Shown here in pieces: positions 26,862 to 36,299 of a stretch of DNA of 64,000 bases. A program made the translations under genes and the position numbers. The notes below the pieces were generated by a model, which ran no database searches, had not been told where the DNA came from, and worked only from the letters and a program-made list of their open reading frames with translations. Origin of the DNA: Candidatus Mycobacterium wuenschmannii. GTDB taxonomy: Bacteria > Actinomycetota > Actinomycetes > Mycobacteriales > Mycobacteriaceae. Position 1 is the first letter of the stretch. Each line of letters begins with the position of its first letter. The DNA lies in the NCBI RefSeq assembly GCF_030252325.1, contig NZ_CP126981.1:1612001-1676000 (forward strand), in the 5' to 3' direction.

Positions 26862-27236
26862 ATGTCTGTCTCCCCCTCCACCGCAGCCGACGGCGACGAA
26901 CTCGTCGGCGAGCACCAGCACGGCGACTCGGCGGAACTGCCGGCGCCGCCGCCGCGAGAGATCCTGGACGCTGCCGGCGAGCTGCTGCGCGCGCTGGCCG
27001 CGCCGGTGCGCATCGCAATCGTGCTGCAGTTGAACGTGTCCCAGCGCTGCGTGCATGAGCTGGTCGACGCGCTCGGCGTCCCGCAGCCGCTGGTGAGCCA
27101 GCATCTGAAGATCCTCAAGGCCGCGGGCGTGGTCGCCGGTGAGCGGTCCGGGCGCGAGGTGCTCTACGGCCTGGCCGACCACCACCTGGCGCACATCGTG
27201 GTCGACGCCGTTGCGCACGCCGGGGAGGACAAGTGA
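26862..27236 (+). CDS. smtB: ArsR/SmtB-family zinc-responsive repressor
   Basis: A 124-residue winged-helix repressor. After an acidic, His-containing N-terminal tail (GEHQHGD) comes the ArsR fold: [40 protein letters not shown] as the recognition helix, and the wing [12 protein letters not shown]. The C-terminal helix carries [18 protein letters not shown], whose Asp and His residues match the alpha5 zinc site of the SmtB group. The ATG at 26862 has GGAGG just upstream. The stop overlaps the zur start (GTGA). Synteny matches Rv2358, whose DNA binding is released by zinc. Confidence 0.93.
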   Translation: MSVSPSTAADGDELVGEHQHGDSAELPAPPPREILDAAGELLRALAAPVRIAIVLQLNVSQRCVHELVDALGVPQPLVSQHLKILKAAGVVAGERSGREVLYGLADHHLAHIVVDAVAHAGEDK

Positions 27237-27634
27237 CCACCACCGGTTCGGGCGCGGGCGTGCGGGCGACCCGGCAGCGCGCGGCGATCGCGGGCCTGCT
27301 GGACACCCTCGACGAGTTTCGCTCTGCGCAGGAGTTGCACGACGAGCTGCGTCAGCGTGGCGAGAACATCGGCCTCACCACGGTGTATCGCACGCTGCAG
27401 TCGATGGCCACCGCCGGGCTACTCGACACGTTGCGCAACGACACCGGCGAATCGGTGTATCGGCGCTGCTCGGACCACCATCACCATCACCTGGTGTGCC
27501 GCAGTTGCGGGGCGACCGTCGAGGTGGGCGACCGCGAGGTCGAGACGTGGGCGGCCGATATCGCCAGCAAGCACGGCTTTTCCGACGTCAGTCACACCAT
27601 CGAGATCTACGGCACCTGCTCGGACTGCAGTTAA
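27233..27634 (+). CDS. zur: Fur-family zinc uptake regulator
   Basis: A 133-residue Fur-family protein (FurB/Zur). The winged helix ([33 protein letters not shown]) is followed by the His cluster [12 protein letters not shown] and a second CxxC (TCSDCS), which together make the structural zinc site. Starting at GTG 27233 it shares four bases with smtB, so both are made from one mRNA, as in M. tuberculosis (Rv2358-furB). Zur represses zinc-uptake and ribosomal-protein paralogue genes when zinc is plentiful. It overlaps the convergent lipoprotein gene by four bases. Confidence 0.94.
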   Translation: MTTTGSGAGVRATRQRAAIAGLLDTLDEFRSAQELHDELRQRGENIGLTTVYRTLQSMATAGLLDTLRNDTGESVYRRCSDHHHHHLVCRSCGATVEVGDREVETWAADIASKHGFSDVSHTIEIYGTCSDCS

Positions 27635-28134
27635 GCGCCGGCTCGTGGCGGGCCGGCCCATGTCAGGGTCAGCGGCACGGGATAGGTGTCGAGCGACTGC
27701 TCGTACCCACATGGACTGCTGCTGTCGGCGGTCGACCAGTACCGACCCTTGAGAGTGTCGGGATTCCAGCTGTAGTGCGCCGTCCCCGGCACAAATGTGC
27801 CGTCGCCACATTGGAGCGCCCGGGTGGAATGCACGTCCATGGCCCAGTTCTTCTCGACATAGCGCGCCGTCGCCCGCTGGCTGGACCCGGACCCGCCCAT
27901 TTCGACCTGGGCACAGCCGTCGCCGCACGACGTGAAAACCCAGGTGTCGGGCGGCGTGCCCGATTCACCCGCGACGACAGAGTAAGGCCCTTCCAGCCGG
28001 GGCGCCGGTGCCGGCGGTGCCGGTGCTTCGCGCTGGCTCGAAGGCGCCCGAACGGCAACGCCCTTCGAGGGCGATCCGCTACAGCCCGCCATCATCAGCA
28101 CGGCAATCACCACAGCCACGATCCTCGCGGTCAC
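27631..28134 (-). CDS. secreted lipoprotein, unknown function
   Basis: A 167-residue protein with a lipoprotein signal (VAVVIAVLMMAGC, Cys 18) and a Ser/Ala/Pro-rich linker. The globular part has four more Cys residues (SCGDGCAQ, LQCGDG, SPCGYE), probably two disulfides. It resembles small mycobacterial secreted proteins with Trp- and Tyr-rich beta-strands (TWVFTSCG, YSWNPDTLKGRYWS). It overlaps the gene before it by ATGA, so it is co-translated at the end of the recO-uppS unit. I do not recognise a function. Confidence 0.75.
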   Translation of the reverse strand: MTARIVAVVIAVLMMAGCSGSPSKGVAVRAPSSQREAPAPPAPAPRLEGPYSVVAGESGTPPDTWVFTSCGDGCAQVEMGGSGSSQRATARYVEKNWAMDVHSTRALQCGDGTFVPGTAHYSWNPDTLKGRYWSTADSSSPCGYEQSLDTYPVPLTLTWAGPPRAGA

Positions 28135-28517
28135 GCGGTGACCGCCCCGCGGATTTCGGCACCCTTGTCGAGCACCATCAGGACCAGCGTGCGCAGGCCT
28201 TCGTCGTTGAGCCCGTTCCCGGGAAAGTTGTAGCGCAGTATCACGTCGGCGGACTTGGCCTTCGCGACCAGGTTGACCGATCCCAGCAGTGTGCCGCGTG
28301 CCTGCTCCGCGACGGTGTCACGGATCTTCTTGTTCGACACCAGATCCCATGCCACCATCTGCGTCAGCGACACCAATTCCAGGTCGTCGTTGATGGGCAC
28401 CACCCGCAGCGAGGCAATCGTCCCGCCATGGTGGACGGTCAACGCGCCGTCTGTTTCCGCGTCGACGGGCAGCACCTCGGACAGCACCGCGAGCAGACGC
28501 TCTTGCAGCGACGGCAT
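28131..28517 (-). CDS. conserved mycobacterial protein (Rv2360c-like)
   Basis: A 128-residue cytosolic protein without signal or membrane segments, containing LPVDAETDGALTVHHGGTIA, QMVAWDLVSNKKIRD and DVILRYNFPGNGL. The shape (mixed alpha/beta, about 130 residues) recalls YbjN/secretion-chaperone-like small proteins, but I cannot confirm this. The chosen start, ATG 28517, shares one base with the uppS stop (TGATG). An alternative start 18 codons earlier would overlap uppS further. By synteny it matches Rv2360c, function unknown. Confidence 0.7.
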   Translation of the reverse strand: MPSLQERLLAVLSEVLPVDAETDGALTVHHGGTIASLRVVPINDDLELVSLTQMVAWDLVSNKKIRDTVAEQARGTLLGSVNLVAKAKSADVILRYNFPGNGLNDEGLRTLVLMVLDKGAEIRGAVTA

Positions 28518-29401
28518 CACGCCGTTCCGAATCGTCGATTCCGCAACGCATACTCCTCGCAGGCCGCCCACAGGTTGCGGCGGTCGTAGTCAGGCCAAAG
28601 GGTGTCCTGAAAAACGTACTCCGCGTAGGCGGCCTGCCAGAGCATGAAATTACTGGTGCGCTGCTCCCCGGAGGTGCGCAGCAGCAGGTCCACATCGGGA
28701 ATGTCCGGGCGCTGCAGATGCCGGGCGATGGTCGCCTCGTTGACCCGGTCCGGGTTCAGCTTGCCCGCGGCCGCAGCACGCGCGATTTCTCGTGCTGCTT
28801 CGGCGATTTCGGTGCGGCCACCGTAGTTGACGCAATAGTTCACGGTGATGACGTCGTTCTTGAGGGTCAGTTCCTCGGCGAGCGCCAGTTCGTGAATGAC
28901 GCTGCGCCACAACCGCGGTCGCGATCCGACCCAGCGGATCTTCACGCCCATCTCGTTGAGGTTCACCCGGCGACGGCTCACCACGTCGCGGTTGAAGCCC
29001 ATCAGGAAACGGACCTCGTCGGGCGACCGCTTCCAATTCTCGGTGGAGAACGCATACAGGCTCAGCCACTTGATGCCCAGTTCGATTGCACCGCAGACGA
29101 TGTCGATGACGACGGCCTCGCCCATCTTGTGGCCCTCGACCCGGGGCAGACCGCGTTGGGTGGCCCAGCGCCCGTTGCCGTCCATCACGATCGCGACATG
29201 ATTGGGTAGCTGATCCGCCGGGATAGCCGGTGCGACCGCCTTGGAGATGTGCTGCGGCGGCCGGCGCGGTCCGCCACCCGGCGCGGGTGGCAGCACCGGG
29301 AAATCCACCGGCCATTTTGAGGTGTCCGGGAACACCGGGTAGTCGTCGGGTGCCGGGGCGAGCTGCGGGAAGTCGGACTTCCGTCTGCGCTCAGCCCTCA
29401 T
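28517..29401 (-). CDS. uppS: decaprenyl diphosphate synthase (cis-prenyltransferase)
   Basis: A 294-residue cis-prenyltransferase. The signature [17 protein letters not shown] carries the catalytic Asp; [15 protein letters not shown] and the C-terminal [15 protein letters not shown] are also present. It makes the decaprenyl carrier for peptidoglycan, arabinogalactan and LAM synthesis (Rv2361c type). I prefer the ATG at 29401 ([12 protein letters not shown]) with AGGA about eight bases upstream over the ATG three codons earlier, which abuts the ribosome binding sequence. It overlaps recO by 11 bases. Confidence 0.95.
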   Translation of the reverse strand: MRAERRRKSDFPQLAPAPDDYPVFPDTSKWPVDFPVLPPAPGGGPRRPPQHISKAVAPAIPADQLPNHVAIVMDGNGRWATQRGLPRVEGHKMGEAVVIDIVCGAIELGIKWLSLYAFSTENWKRSPDEVRFLMGFNRDVVSRRRVNLNEMGVKIRWVGSRPRLWRSVIHELALAEELTLKNDVITVNYCVNYGGRTEIAEAAREIARAAAAGKLNPDRVNEATIARHLQRPDIPDVDLLLRTSGEQRTSNFMLWQAAYAEYVFQDTLWPDYDRRNLWAACEEYALRNRRFGTA

Positions 29402-30200
29402 GCGCCACATCCTGCCTGACCAGGGCGACCCGTCGGTCGAGCAGACTCTGGTCGATCACGTCCACCCGTCGGATCCGCTCGACCAACGGCAACGTGCGCA
29501 ACTGCCGTTCCAGATGCCATTGCAGGTGAGCGGCCACCAATCCGCTGACGTGGCTGCGGGCCGACGGCGCCACCACCTCCGCGGCTTCCCAGTCGCCGTC
29601 GCGCAGCGCGGCCATCAGATCCAGCACACCCAACGGCGGCGTCGTCGCACCGGCCGGGCGGCAGTAGCTGCACACGCTGCCGCCCGCGGCGACGTGGAAG
29701 GCCCGGTGCGGGCCGGGCGTGGCGCAGCGCGCGCATTCGGTCAGCGCGGGCGCCCAGCCGGCAATGCTCATGGCCCGCAGCAGGTATGCGTCCAGCACCA
29801 ACTCGCGGGGCCGGCTGCCGTCGGCGACCGCCCGCAGCGCCCCGACCGTGAGGCGGTGCAGCTCCGGAACGGGCGCGTGCTCCTCACCGGCGAGCCGCTC
29901 GGCGGTCTCGAGCATCGCGCACGCGCTGGTGTAGCGGCCGTAGTCGCTGACGATGTCGGTGGCGAACGCGTCGAGCGAGACCACCTGCGTGACGATGTCG
30001 AGGTTGCGGCCCGGGTGCAGCTGGACGTCGATGTGCGCGAACGGCTCGAGCCGCGCGCCGAACTTGCTGCGGGTGCGGCGAACGCCCTTGGCCACCGCGC
30101 GAACCAGCCCGTGGTCGCGGGTGAGCAAGGTGACAATCCGGTCGGCTTCGCCGAGCTTGTGCTGGCGCAGCACGACCGCCCGGTCCCGGTACAGCCGCAT
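29391..30200 (-). CDS. recO: DNA repair protein RecO
   Basis: A 269-residue recombination mediator. The N-terminal OB fold is [22 protein letters not shown], with [20 protein letters not shown] zinc-finger-like Cys4 (ECARCATPG then [10 protein letters not shown]) is in the middle and a helical C-terminus follows. It acts with RecF and RecR to load RecA on gaps. The ATG at 30200 is the conserved start; the much longer frame upstream is antisense to the amidase. It leads the recO-uppS transcript. Confidence 0.95.
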   Translation of the reverse strand: MRLYRDRAVVLRQHKLGEADRIVTLLTRDHGLVRAVAKGVRRTRSKFGARLEPFAHIDVQLHPGRNLDIVTQVVSLDAFATDIVSDYGRYTSACAMLETAERLAGEEHAPVPELHRLTVGALRAVADGSRPRELVLDAYLLRAMSIAGWAPALTECARCATPGPHRAFHVAAGGSVCSYCRPAGATTPPLGVLDLMAALRDGDWEAAEVVAPSARSHVSGLVAAHLQWHLERQLRTLPLVERIRRVDVIDQSLLDRRVALVRQDVAHEG

Positions 30201-30263
30201 GGGTATCAGTTTGGCACCAGGTTGCGACGGCGCCCCGGACGCGCGCCGATAATGTCGGTACCG

Positions 30264-31706
30264 ATGAGTAACTCCCACGATCGCCGCTTTCCCACGCTGA
30301 CCGACCAGCTGTACCAGTTGGCCAGCGGCGAAGTGACCTCTGACGAGCTGGTACGCCGGTCGCTGCGCGCCATCGAAGCGAGTCAGTCGACGCTGAACGC
30401 CTTTCGCGTGGTGCTCACCGAATCGGCGCTGGCCGACGCCGCGGCGGCCGACCGGCGACGCGCCGACGGCGACGACTTGCCGTTGCTGGGCGTGCCGATC
30501 GCGGTCAAGGACGACACTGACATAGCGGGCGTCGCCACCTACTTCGGCACGTCTGGCTATGTCGCGCCTGCGACCCAGGACGCCGAGGTGGTGCGACGGC
30601 TCAAAGCCGCGGGCGCGGTGATCGTCGGCAAGACCAACACCTGCGAGTTGGGTCAGTGGCCGTTCACCAGCGGCCCGGGCTTTGGCCATACCCGCAATCC
30701 GTGGTCACGGCGGCACACACCGGGCGGCTCGTCGGGCGGCAGCGCTGCCGCCGTGGCCGCCGGTCTGGTGACCGCCGCGATCGGCTCCGACGGCGCGGGC
30801 AGTGTGCGCATTCCGGCGGCGTGGAACCATCTCGTCGGCATCAAGCCCCAGCGTGGTCGCATCTCGACGTGGCCGCTACGCGAGGCGTTCAACGGCATCA
30901 CGGTCAACGGTGTGCTGGCCCGCACGGTCGCCGACGCGGCCCTGGTGCTCGACGCCGCGTCCGGCAACGTCGAGGGCGATCTGCACAAGCCGCCACCGGT
31001 GACGGTGTCCGACCACGTCGGCATCGCGCCTGGTTCCCTCCGCATCGCGTTGTCGACCCGCTTTCCGTTCACCGCGTTTCCGGCGCGGCTGGACCCGGAG
31101 ATCGAGTCGGCCCTGGACTCGGTCGGCGATCAGCTCGGGCTGCTGGGCCACACCGTGGTCGACGGCAATCCCGACTACGGGTTGCGGTTGTCGTGGAACT
31201 TCTTGTCGCGCTCCACTTCCGGACTGCTGGACTGGGCCGAGCGGCTGGGTGATGGCGTCGAATTCGACCACCGGACGCTGTCCAACATGCGGATGGGCCG
31301 GCTGCTGTCGCAGCAGATCCTGCGCGCCGCGCGGGCAAGCGAGGCCGCCAACCAGCGCCGGGTGGGCTCGATCTTCCGCATCGTCGACGTGGTGGTGGCG
31401 CCGACGACCGCGCTGCCTCCCCCACGCGTGGACGCCTTCGACAAGCTCGGCGGCTTCGGCACCGACCGCGCGATGATTGCCGCCTGCCCGGTGACGTGGC
31501 CGTGGAACGTGTTGGGCTGGCCGTCGATCAACGTGCCGGCGGGCTTCACCTCCGAGGGCCTGCCGATCGGCGTGCAGCTGATGGGACCGGCCAACAGCGA
31601 ACCGCTGCTGGTGTCGCTGGCCGCCGAACTCGAGGCGCTCGGCGGCTGGGCGGCCAAGCAGCCCGCCGTCTGGTGGGACGCCGAGACCGAAGCGGTAAGC
31701 AGCTAA
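30264..31706 (+). CDS. amiA2: amidase signature-family hydrolase (AmiA2 type)
   Basis: A 480-residue amidase. The Ser-cisSer-Lys triad is visible: Lys in GVPIAVKDD, Ser in PGGSSGGSAAAV, and Ser in GSDGAGSVRIPAAW. It hydrolyses an amide; the physiological substrate is unknown. The start ATG at 30264 (MSNSHDRRFPTLTDQ) lies eight bases after a TAATGT that could be a -10, so the mRNA may be leaderless; an ATG at 30252 is also possible. Synteny (between recO and era) matches Rv2363. Confidence 0.9.
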   Translation: MSNSHDRRFPTLTDQLYQLASGEVTSDELVRRSLRAIEASQSTLNAFRVVLTESALADAAAADRRRADGDDLPLLGVPIAVKDDTDIAGVATYFGTSGYVAPATQDAEVVRRLKAAGAVIVGKTNTCELGQWPFTSGPGFGHTRNPWSRRHTPGGSSGGSAAAVAAGLVTAAIGSDGAGSVRIPAAWNHLVGIKPQRGRISTWPLREAFNGITVNGVLARTVADAALVLDAASGNVEGDLHKPPPVTVSDHVGIAPGSLRIALSTRFPFTAFPARLDPEIESALDSVGDQLGLLGHTVVDGNPDYGLRLSWNFLSRSTSGLLDWAERLGDGVEFDHRTLSNMRMGRLLSQQILRAARASEAANQRRVGSIFRIVDVVVAPTTALPPPRVDAFDKLGGFGTDRAMIAACPVTWPWNVLGWPSINVPAGFTSEGLPIGVQLMGPANSEPLLVSLAAELEALGGWAAKQPAVWWDAETEAVSS

Positions 31707-32602
31707 AAGCCGAGTCGCCCAAGCTGTTTCGGGTCGCGTTGCCAGTTCTTGGCGACCTTGACCCGCAGCTCCAGGTACACCTTGGTGCCGAGCAGCTTCT
31801 CGATCTGGCCGCGGGCGACGGTGCCCACTTCCCGCAACCGGGCTCCGCCCTTGCCGATCACGATGCCCTTCTGGCTGTCCCGCTCGACGTAGAGCAGGGC
31901 ATGCACGTCAATCAGATCGTCGCGTCCCTCACGCGGAATGACCTCGTCGATCACCACGGCCAGCGAGTGCGGTAGTTCGTCGCGCACGCCTTCCAGGGCG
32001 GCCTCCCGGATGAACTCGGCCATCAGGGTTTCCTCGGGCTCGTCGGTGAGTTCGCCGTCCGGGTAGTACGGCGGGCCTTCGGGCAGCGCGGCGGCCAGCA
32101 CGCTGGTCAACACGTCGACCTGTTCACCGGTGGTCGCGGAGACCGGGACGACCTCGGCGGCGGCGCCCACCAGCTCGCTGACCGCGAACAACTGCGCGGC
32201 CAGCTTGTCCTTGGAAACCGTGTCGATCTTGGTGACGATCGCCACCAATGTCGTTCGGGGAGCGGTAGATCGGATCTGCTCGACGATCCAGCGGTCCCCC
32301 GGGCCGATCGCCTCGTCGGCCGGAATGCACAAGCCGATCGCGTCGACCTCGCTGTAGGTGTCGCGGACCAGGTCGTTGAGCCGCTTGCCGAGCAGGGTGC
32401 GCGGCCTGTGCAGCCCCGGGGTGTCGACCAGGATGATCTGGAAGTCGTCGCGGTGCACGATGCCGCGGATGGTGTGCCGGGTGGTTTGCGGACGGTTCGA
32501 GGTGATCGCCACCTTCGACCCGACGAGAGCATTGGTCAGCGTGGACTTGCCGGTGTTGGGCCGGCCGACGAAACAGACGAAGCCGGAATGGAATTCAGTC
32601 AC
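31703..32602 (-). CDS. era: GTPase Era
   Basis: A 299-residue Era. G-motifs: G1 GRPNTGKST, the T-containing switch I, G3 VDTPGLHRP and G4 VTKIDTV. The C-terminal KH domain carries [15 protein letters not shown]. It assists 16S rRNA 3'-end maturation and 30S assembly. Overlaps the CorC-like gene by eight bases and the convergent amidase by four. Clustering with ybeY and phoH is the common bacterial RNA-processing block. Confidence 0.97.
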   Translation of the reverse strand: MTEFHSGFVCFVGRPNTGKSTLTNALVGSKVAITSNRPQTTRHTIRGIVHRDDFQIILVDTPGLHRPRTLLGKRLNDLVRDTYSEVDAIGLCIPADEAIGPGDRWIVEQIRSTAPRTTLVAIVTKIDTVSKDKLAAQLFAVSELVGAAAEVVPVSATTGEQVDVLTSVLAAALPEGPPYYPDGELTDEPEETLMAEFIREAALEGVRDELPHSLAVVIDEVIPREGRDDLIDVHALLYVERDSQKGIVIGKGGARLREVGTVARGQIEKLLGTKVYLELRVKVAKNWQRDPKQLGRLGF

Positions 32603-33884
32603 GCCCGGCCCCGATGGTCTCGACCCGGCTCACCAGGACAGTGCCGATCCGGACCCGGCCACGGTGGTCGGGTCCGCCCTCCGCGTGCAGCAGCAGACCG
32701 TGCGACTCGACCTCGGAGCCGGGCAGCGGAACCCGGCCCAGTTCCAGAGCCAGCAGTCCGCCGACCGTATCCACGTCGAGATCCTCCTCGAATTCCACGT
32801 CGTACAGTTCGCCGACGTCTTCGATCGGCAGCCGGGCCGATACCCGGAATCGGTTGTCGCCCAAGTCTTCCACTGGTGCAACTTCGGCGGCGTCGTACTC
32901 GTCGGCGATCTCGCCGACGATCTCCTCCAGCACGTCCTCGATGGTCACCAGGCCGGCGATCGCGCCGTATTCGTCGACGAGCAGCGTCATGTGGTTGCGA
33001 TCGCGCTGCATTTCGCGCAGTAACTCATCCAGCGGCTTGGAGTCCGGGACGAACACCGCCGGTCGCATCACGTCGGCGACGGCGGTGTCGCGGCCGTTCG
33101 CCGACGAGTAATACGCCTGTTGCACACAGTCTTTCAGGTACACGACGCCGACTATGTCGTCGACGTTCTCCCCGATGACCGGGATGCGGGAGTGCCCGCT
33201 GCGCACCGCCACTGACGTCGCCTCGGCGGCGGATTTGTCGCTCTCGATCCAGATCATCTCGGTGCGCGGCACCATCACCTCGCGGGCCGGCGTATCGCCG
33301 AGCTCGAACACCGACTGGATCATCCGCCGCTCGTCGGCGGCGACCACGCCGCGTTGCTGCGCCAAATCCACGACCTCACGCAACTCGATCTCGGAGGCGA
33401 ATGGGCCGTTGCGGAAGCCGCGGCCGGGTGTCAGCATGTTTCCGAGCACCACCAGCACGCGGCTGATCGGCGTCAGCAGCACCGAAATCGCTTGCAGCGG
33501 AAGCGCCGACACCAGCGAGATCGAATAGGCGTTCTGGCGACCGAGGGTGCGCGGACCGACACCGATGACCACGAAACTGGTCACCACCATGACCACCGCG
33601 GCGTAGAACAATCCCCAGTCGCGGCTCACCTGCCGGTAGAAGAACTGCGCCAGCAGCACCGTCGCGCTGATCTCGCAGACGATGCGCAGCAGCACGACGA
33701 GGTTGATGTAACGGGGCCGGTCGGTCATCACCTTGGCCAGCCGCACCGCGCCGGGCCGCTCGTCGCGAACCATCTCCTGCACCCGCGCCATCGACACCGT
33801 GCTGATCGCCGCGTCGATGGCCGCGAACACGCTACCCAGGGAGATCAGCAGGATCGCGCCGAGCAGCGAAGCGGAGTTGTTCAA
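32595..33884 (-). CDS. CBS-domain membrane protein, CorC/HlyC (DUF21) family
   Basis: A 429-residue protein. The DUF21/CNNM-type membrane domain (residues 1-about 170) has about three to four helices ([39 protein letters not shown]). Two CBS domains follow ([50 protein letters not shown]). The C-terminal CorC_HlyC domain is [16 protein letters not shown]. The family is linked to magnesium or cobalt efflux. The stop overlaps era and the start overlaps the ybeY stop by four bases. It matches Rv2366c by synteny. Confidence 0.92.
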   Translation of the reverse strand: MNNSASLLGAILLISLGSVFAAIDAAISTVSMARVQEMVRDERPGAVRLAKVMTDRPRYINLVVLLRIVCEISATVLLAQFFYRQVSRDWGLFYAAVVMVVTSFVVIGVGPRTLGRQNAYSISLVSALPLQAISVLLTPISRVLVVLGNMLTPGRGFRNGPFASEIELREVVDLAQQRGVVAADERRMIQSVFELGDTPAREVMVPRTEMIWIESDKSAAEATSVAVRSGHSRIPVIGENVDDIVGVVYLKDCVQQAYYSSANGRDTAVADVMRPAVFVPDSKPLDELLREMQRDRNHMTLLVDEYGAIAGLVTIEDVLEEIVGEIADEYDAAEVAPVEDLGDNRFRVSARLPIEDVGELYDVEFEEDLDVDTVGGLLALELGRVPLPGSEVESHGLLLHAEGGPDHRGRVRIGTVLVSRVETIGAGRD

Positions 33885-34414
33885 TTGTCGAAATACCTTG
33901 ATTTGTCGAGCAATCGCTCATCGCGATCCTGCTGCCGCTGCTGGCGGTAGACCTGCACCTGGTCGGCGACCCATTCCTCGAGTAGGCGACGCTGCAGCCC
34001 GAACATCTCTTTTTCCTCGTCCGGCTCGGCGTGGTCGTAACCGAGTAAGTGCAGCACGCCGTGAATCGTCAACAGCGCCAACTCATGTCCGAGCGAATGC
34101 CCGGCGGCGGCTGCCTGCTCGGCGGCGAACTCCGGGCACAGCACGATGTCGCCGAGCATGGCCGGGCCGGGCTCCGGCGCGTCCGGGCGCCCGCCGGGTT
34201 CGAGCTCGTCCATCGGGAAGCTCATCACGTCCGTCGGCCCCGGCAGGTCCATCCAGCGCATGTGCAGGTCGGCCATCGCCGCGGTGTCCAGCAGCACCAT
34301 GGACAACTCGGCGGCCGGGTTGACCTCCATCTGCGTGATGACAAACTTTGCGACGCTGATCAATTCGGATTCGGACACGTCGAATCCGGATTCGTTGGCA
34401 ACCTCGATTGTCAT
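33881..34414 (-). CDS. ybeY: endoribonuclease YbeY
   Basis: A 177-residue metal-dependent RNase for rRNA maturation and ribosome quality control. The zinc site is [11 protein letters not shown]; the fold signature [10 protein letters not shown] is also present. The start ATG at 34414 matches the family N-terminus ([10 protein letters not shown]). The last four bases overlap the CorC-like gene. phoH is 60 bases upstream on the same strand. Confidence 0.96.
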   Translation of the reverse strand: MTIEVANESGFDVSESELISVAKFVITQMEVNPAAELSMVLLDTAAMADLHMRWMDLPGPTDVMSFPMDELEPGGRPDAPEPGPAMLGDIVLCPEFAAEQAAAAGHSLGHELALLTIHGVLHLLGYDHAEPDEEKEMFGLQRRLLEEWVADQVQVYRQQRQQDRDERLLDKSRYFDN

Positions 34415-34474
34415 TAGCGCCGCTCCTCCTCATCGCTGCGCTCTGCATCGTCGCCGGCGCGTGTCACGGGCGCG

Positions 34475-35509
34475 TCACCGGCGGCCGGTGCCGCGCCGCG
34501 CGGCCCGGTTCATCGTCAACCCGGGCTGTTCGTGACGCGCGTAGGCGTCGACGATCTCGCCGACCAACCGATGCCGCACCACGTCGGCGCTGGTCAACTC
34601 CGAGATGTGGATGTCGTCGATGCCGTCGAGGATGTCGACCGCGGCGCGCAGGCCCGAACGGCTGTTGCCCGGCAGGTCGACCTGCGTAATGTCGCCGGTG
34701 ACAACGATTTTCGAGCCGAACCCGAGCCGGGTGAGGAACATCTTCATCTGCTCGGCGGTCGTGTTCTGTGCCTCGTCGAGAATGATGAACGCGTCATTCA
34801 ACGTTCTACCTCGCATGTACGCCAGCGGCGCGACCTCGATGATGCCCGACTGCATCAGCTTCGGAATCAGGTCCGGGTCCATCATGTCGTGTAGCGCGTC
34901 GTAGAGCGGACGCAGGTACGGGTCGATCTTCTCGCTCAGCGTCCCGGGCAGAAAGCCAAGGCGCTCACCGGCTTCTACGGCCGGCCGGGTCAAGATGATG
35001 CGGGTGACCTGCTTGGTCTGCAGCGCGTTGACGGCCTTCGCCATCGCCAGGTAGGTCTTGCCGGTGCCGGCGGGGCCGATGCCGAACACGATGGTGTGGT
35101 CGTCGATCGCGTCGACGTAGCGCTTCTGGTTGAGCGTCTTGGGCCGGATCGTCTTGCCGCGGCGCGACAGGATGTCCAGCGTCAGCACTTCCGCCGGCGA
35201 CTCGTTGCCGGTGCCGACGAGCATGGCGACGCTGTGCCGCACGCCCTCCGGGGTGAGCGCTTGGCCGCCGGCGACGATCGCGACGAGCTCGGAGACCACG
35301 CGTTCGCCGAGGGCGACGTCGGCGGGCTGACCGGTGATGGTCACCGCGTTGCCTCGCACGTGCAGGTCGGCGGCGAGGAGGCGTTCGAGGGCGCGCAGGT
35401 TGCCGTCGGCCGAGCCGAGCAGGCCCATGACGAGGTCGGGCGGAACGTCGATGCTGCTGCGAACCGAGGACGTGGACGGGCCGGCAGCGTTGGTTTCGCG
35501 GGGCGTCAC
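34475..35509 (-). CDS. phoH: PhoH-family ATPase
   Basis: A 344-residue PhoH1-type P-loop protein. Walker A is [14 protein letters not shown], Walker B is [10 protein letters not shown], and the sensor is [16 protein letters not shown]-like N-terminal region precedes the ATPase. The family is associated with RNA metabolism together with YbeY. The start is a GTG at 35509 ([10 protein letters not shown]); the frame is open much further upstream, but that part is the shadow of the TetR gene on the same strand. It leads the run phoH-ybeY-corC-era. Confidence 0.92.
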   Translation of the reverse strand: MTPRETNAAGPSTSSVRSSIDVPPDLVMGLLGSADGNLRALERLLAADLHVRGNAVTITGQPADVALGERVVSELVAIVAGGQALTPEGVRHSVAMLVGTGNESPAEVLTLDILSRRGKTIRPKTLNQKRYVDAIDDHTIVFGIGPAGTGKTYLAMAKAVNALQTKQVTRIILTRPAVEAGERLGFLPGTLSEKIDPYLRPLYDALHDMMDPDLIPKLMQSGIIEVAPLAYMRGRTLNDAFIILDEAQNTTAEQMKMFLTRLGFGSKIVVTGDITQVDLPGNSRSGLRAAVDILDGIDDIHISELTSADVVRHRLVGEIVDAYARHEQPGLTMNRAARRGTGRR

Positions 35510-35592
35510 GTGTGTTCTGAAGCCTGCTTTCTGCGGTGTAGCCAGCGGGTTAGGGGCCGAGTCTACCGCCGGTGGGTGAACGAACCCAATGC

Positions 35593-36222
35593 TTAGCGGT
35601 TCCCCACGCCCGCCAGCAGCATGTCGAGGGCGCGACGGAAGTCGTCGATCGCGGTGGACCGCTGACTGGTCTGCGCGAGCGTTGCCAGCCGTGGGTGCTC
35701 GTCGCCGGCGAGCCGGCCGATCGTCGCCGCCACCGCCGCCTGTTCGACGTCGCGATGCGGCCCGGCCAGCGGGCCGGCCAACTCCACCTGGGCGCTGCCC
35801 ATGACCAGCGCAAGGACCGCGCGGAAGGCCGCCAGCAGGTCGACGCCCTCGAGCCCACCGCGGGTCAGCGCCTCGACCAGTCGCTCCGCCGGCGCATAAC
35901 TCGTCGCCGACATCGTTCGCCGGGTCAGCACCAGCGGCACGACGTTGGGGTGCCGGCGCACGGCCTCCCAGATGGCGGTCGCGACGGCGCGCACGTCCTC
36001 GGCCCAATCGTGCGACGGCTCAGGCAGTTCCACCCCGGCGATGACCGCCTCCGCGACCAGCGCCTCGAGTTGGCCGCGATCCTCGACGTAGTTGTAGAGC
36101 GTCATCGGCCCGGTGCCCAGCGCGCGGGCCAGGGTCCGCATGCTCAACCCGCCCAAGCCGTCGCGATCGACAATCGCCAAGGCGTGGTCCGCGATCTCCC
36201 CGACGGTGAACCGAGCCCGCAC
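35593..36222 (-). CDS. TetR-family repressor
   Basis: A 209-residue TetR protein. The HTH is near the N-terminus (IADHALAIVDRDGLGGLSMRTLARALGTG, then MTLYNYVEDRGQLEALV) and a C-terminal TetR_C-type ligand domain follows. The GTG at 36222 directly follows a GGAAGGGAAG ribosome binding sequence; earlier in-frame codons would start inside the operator region. It is divergent from an alpha/beta hydrolase, with two palindromes in the shared promoter, so it probably represses itself and the hydrolase gene pair. Ligand unknown. Confidence 0.88.
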   Translation of the reverse strand: MRARFTVGEIADHALAIVDRDGLGGLSMRTLARALGTGPMTLYNYVEDRGQLEALVAEAVIAGVELPEPSHDWAEDVRAVATAIWEAVRRHPNVVPLVLTRRTMSATSYAPAERLVEALTRGGLEGVDLLAAFRAVLALVMGSAQVELAGPLAGPHRDVEQAAVAATIGRLAGDEHPRLATLAQTSQRSTAIDDFRRALDMLLAGVGNR

Positions 36223-36240
36223 GACTTCCCTTCCCAGCGC

Positions 36241-36270
36241 TTGACACGTACAGCGTACGTCAGCTAGAAC
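36241..36270 (+). promoter_or_regulatory. promoter of the hydrolase operon
   Basis: TTGACA (36241-36246), an 18-base spacer and TAGAAC (36265-36270) fit a sigma-A promoter reading toward the hydrolase gene. Both flanking palindromes overlap it or its start site. Confidence 0.5.
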
Positions 36271-36285
36271 ACGTACATCGTACGT
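36246..36285. promoter_or_regulatory. two tandem TetR-type operator palindromes
   Basis: ACGTAC-AGC-GTACGT (36246-36260) and ACGTAC-ATC-GTACGT (36271-36285) are two perfect 15-base palindromes, centres 25 bases apart. They lie in the 77-base gap between the divergent TetR and hydrolase genes, covering the -35 edge and the expected transcription start. Confidence 0.85.
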
Positions 36286-36299
36286 ATCTAGGAGACGAC

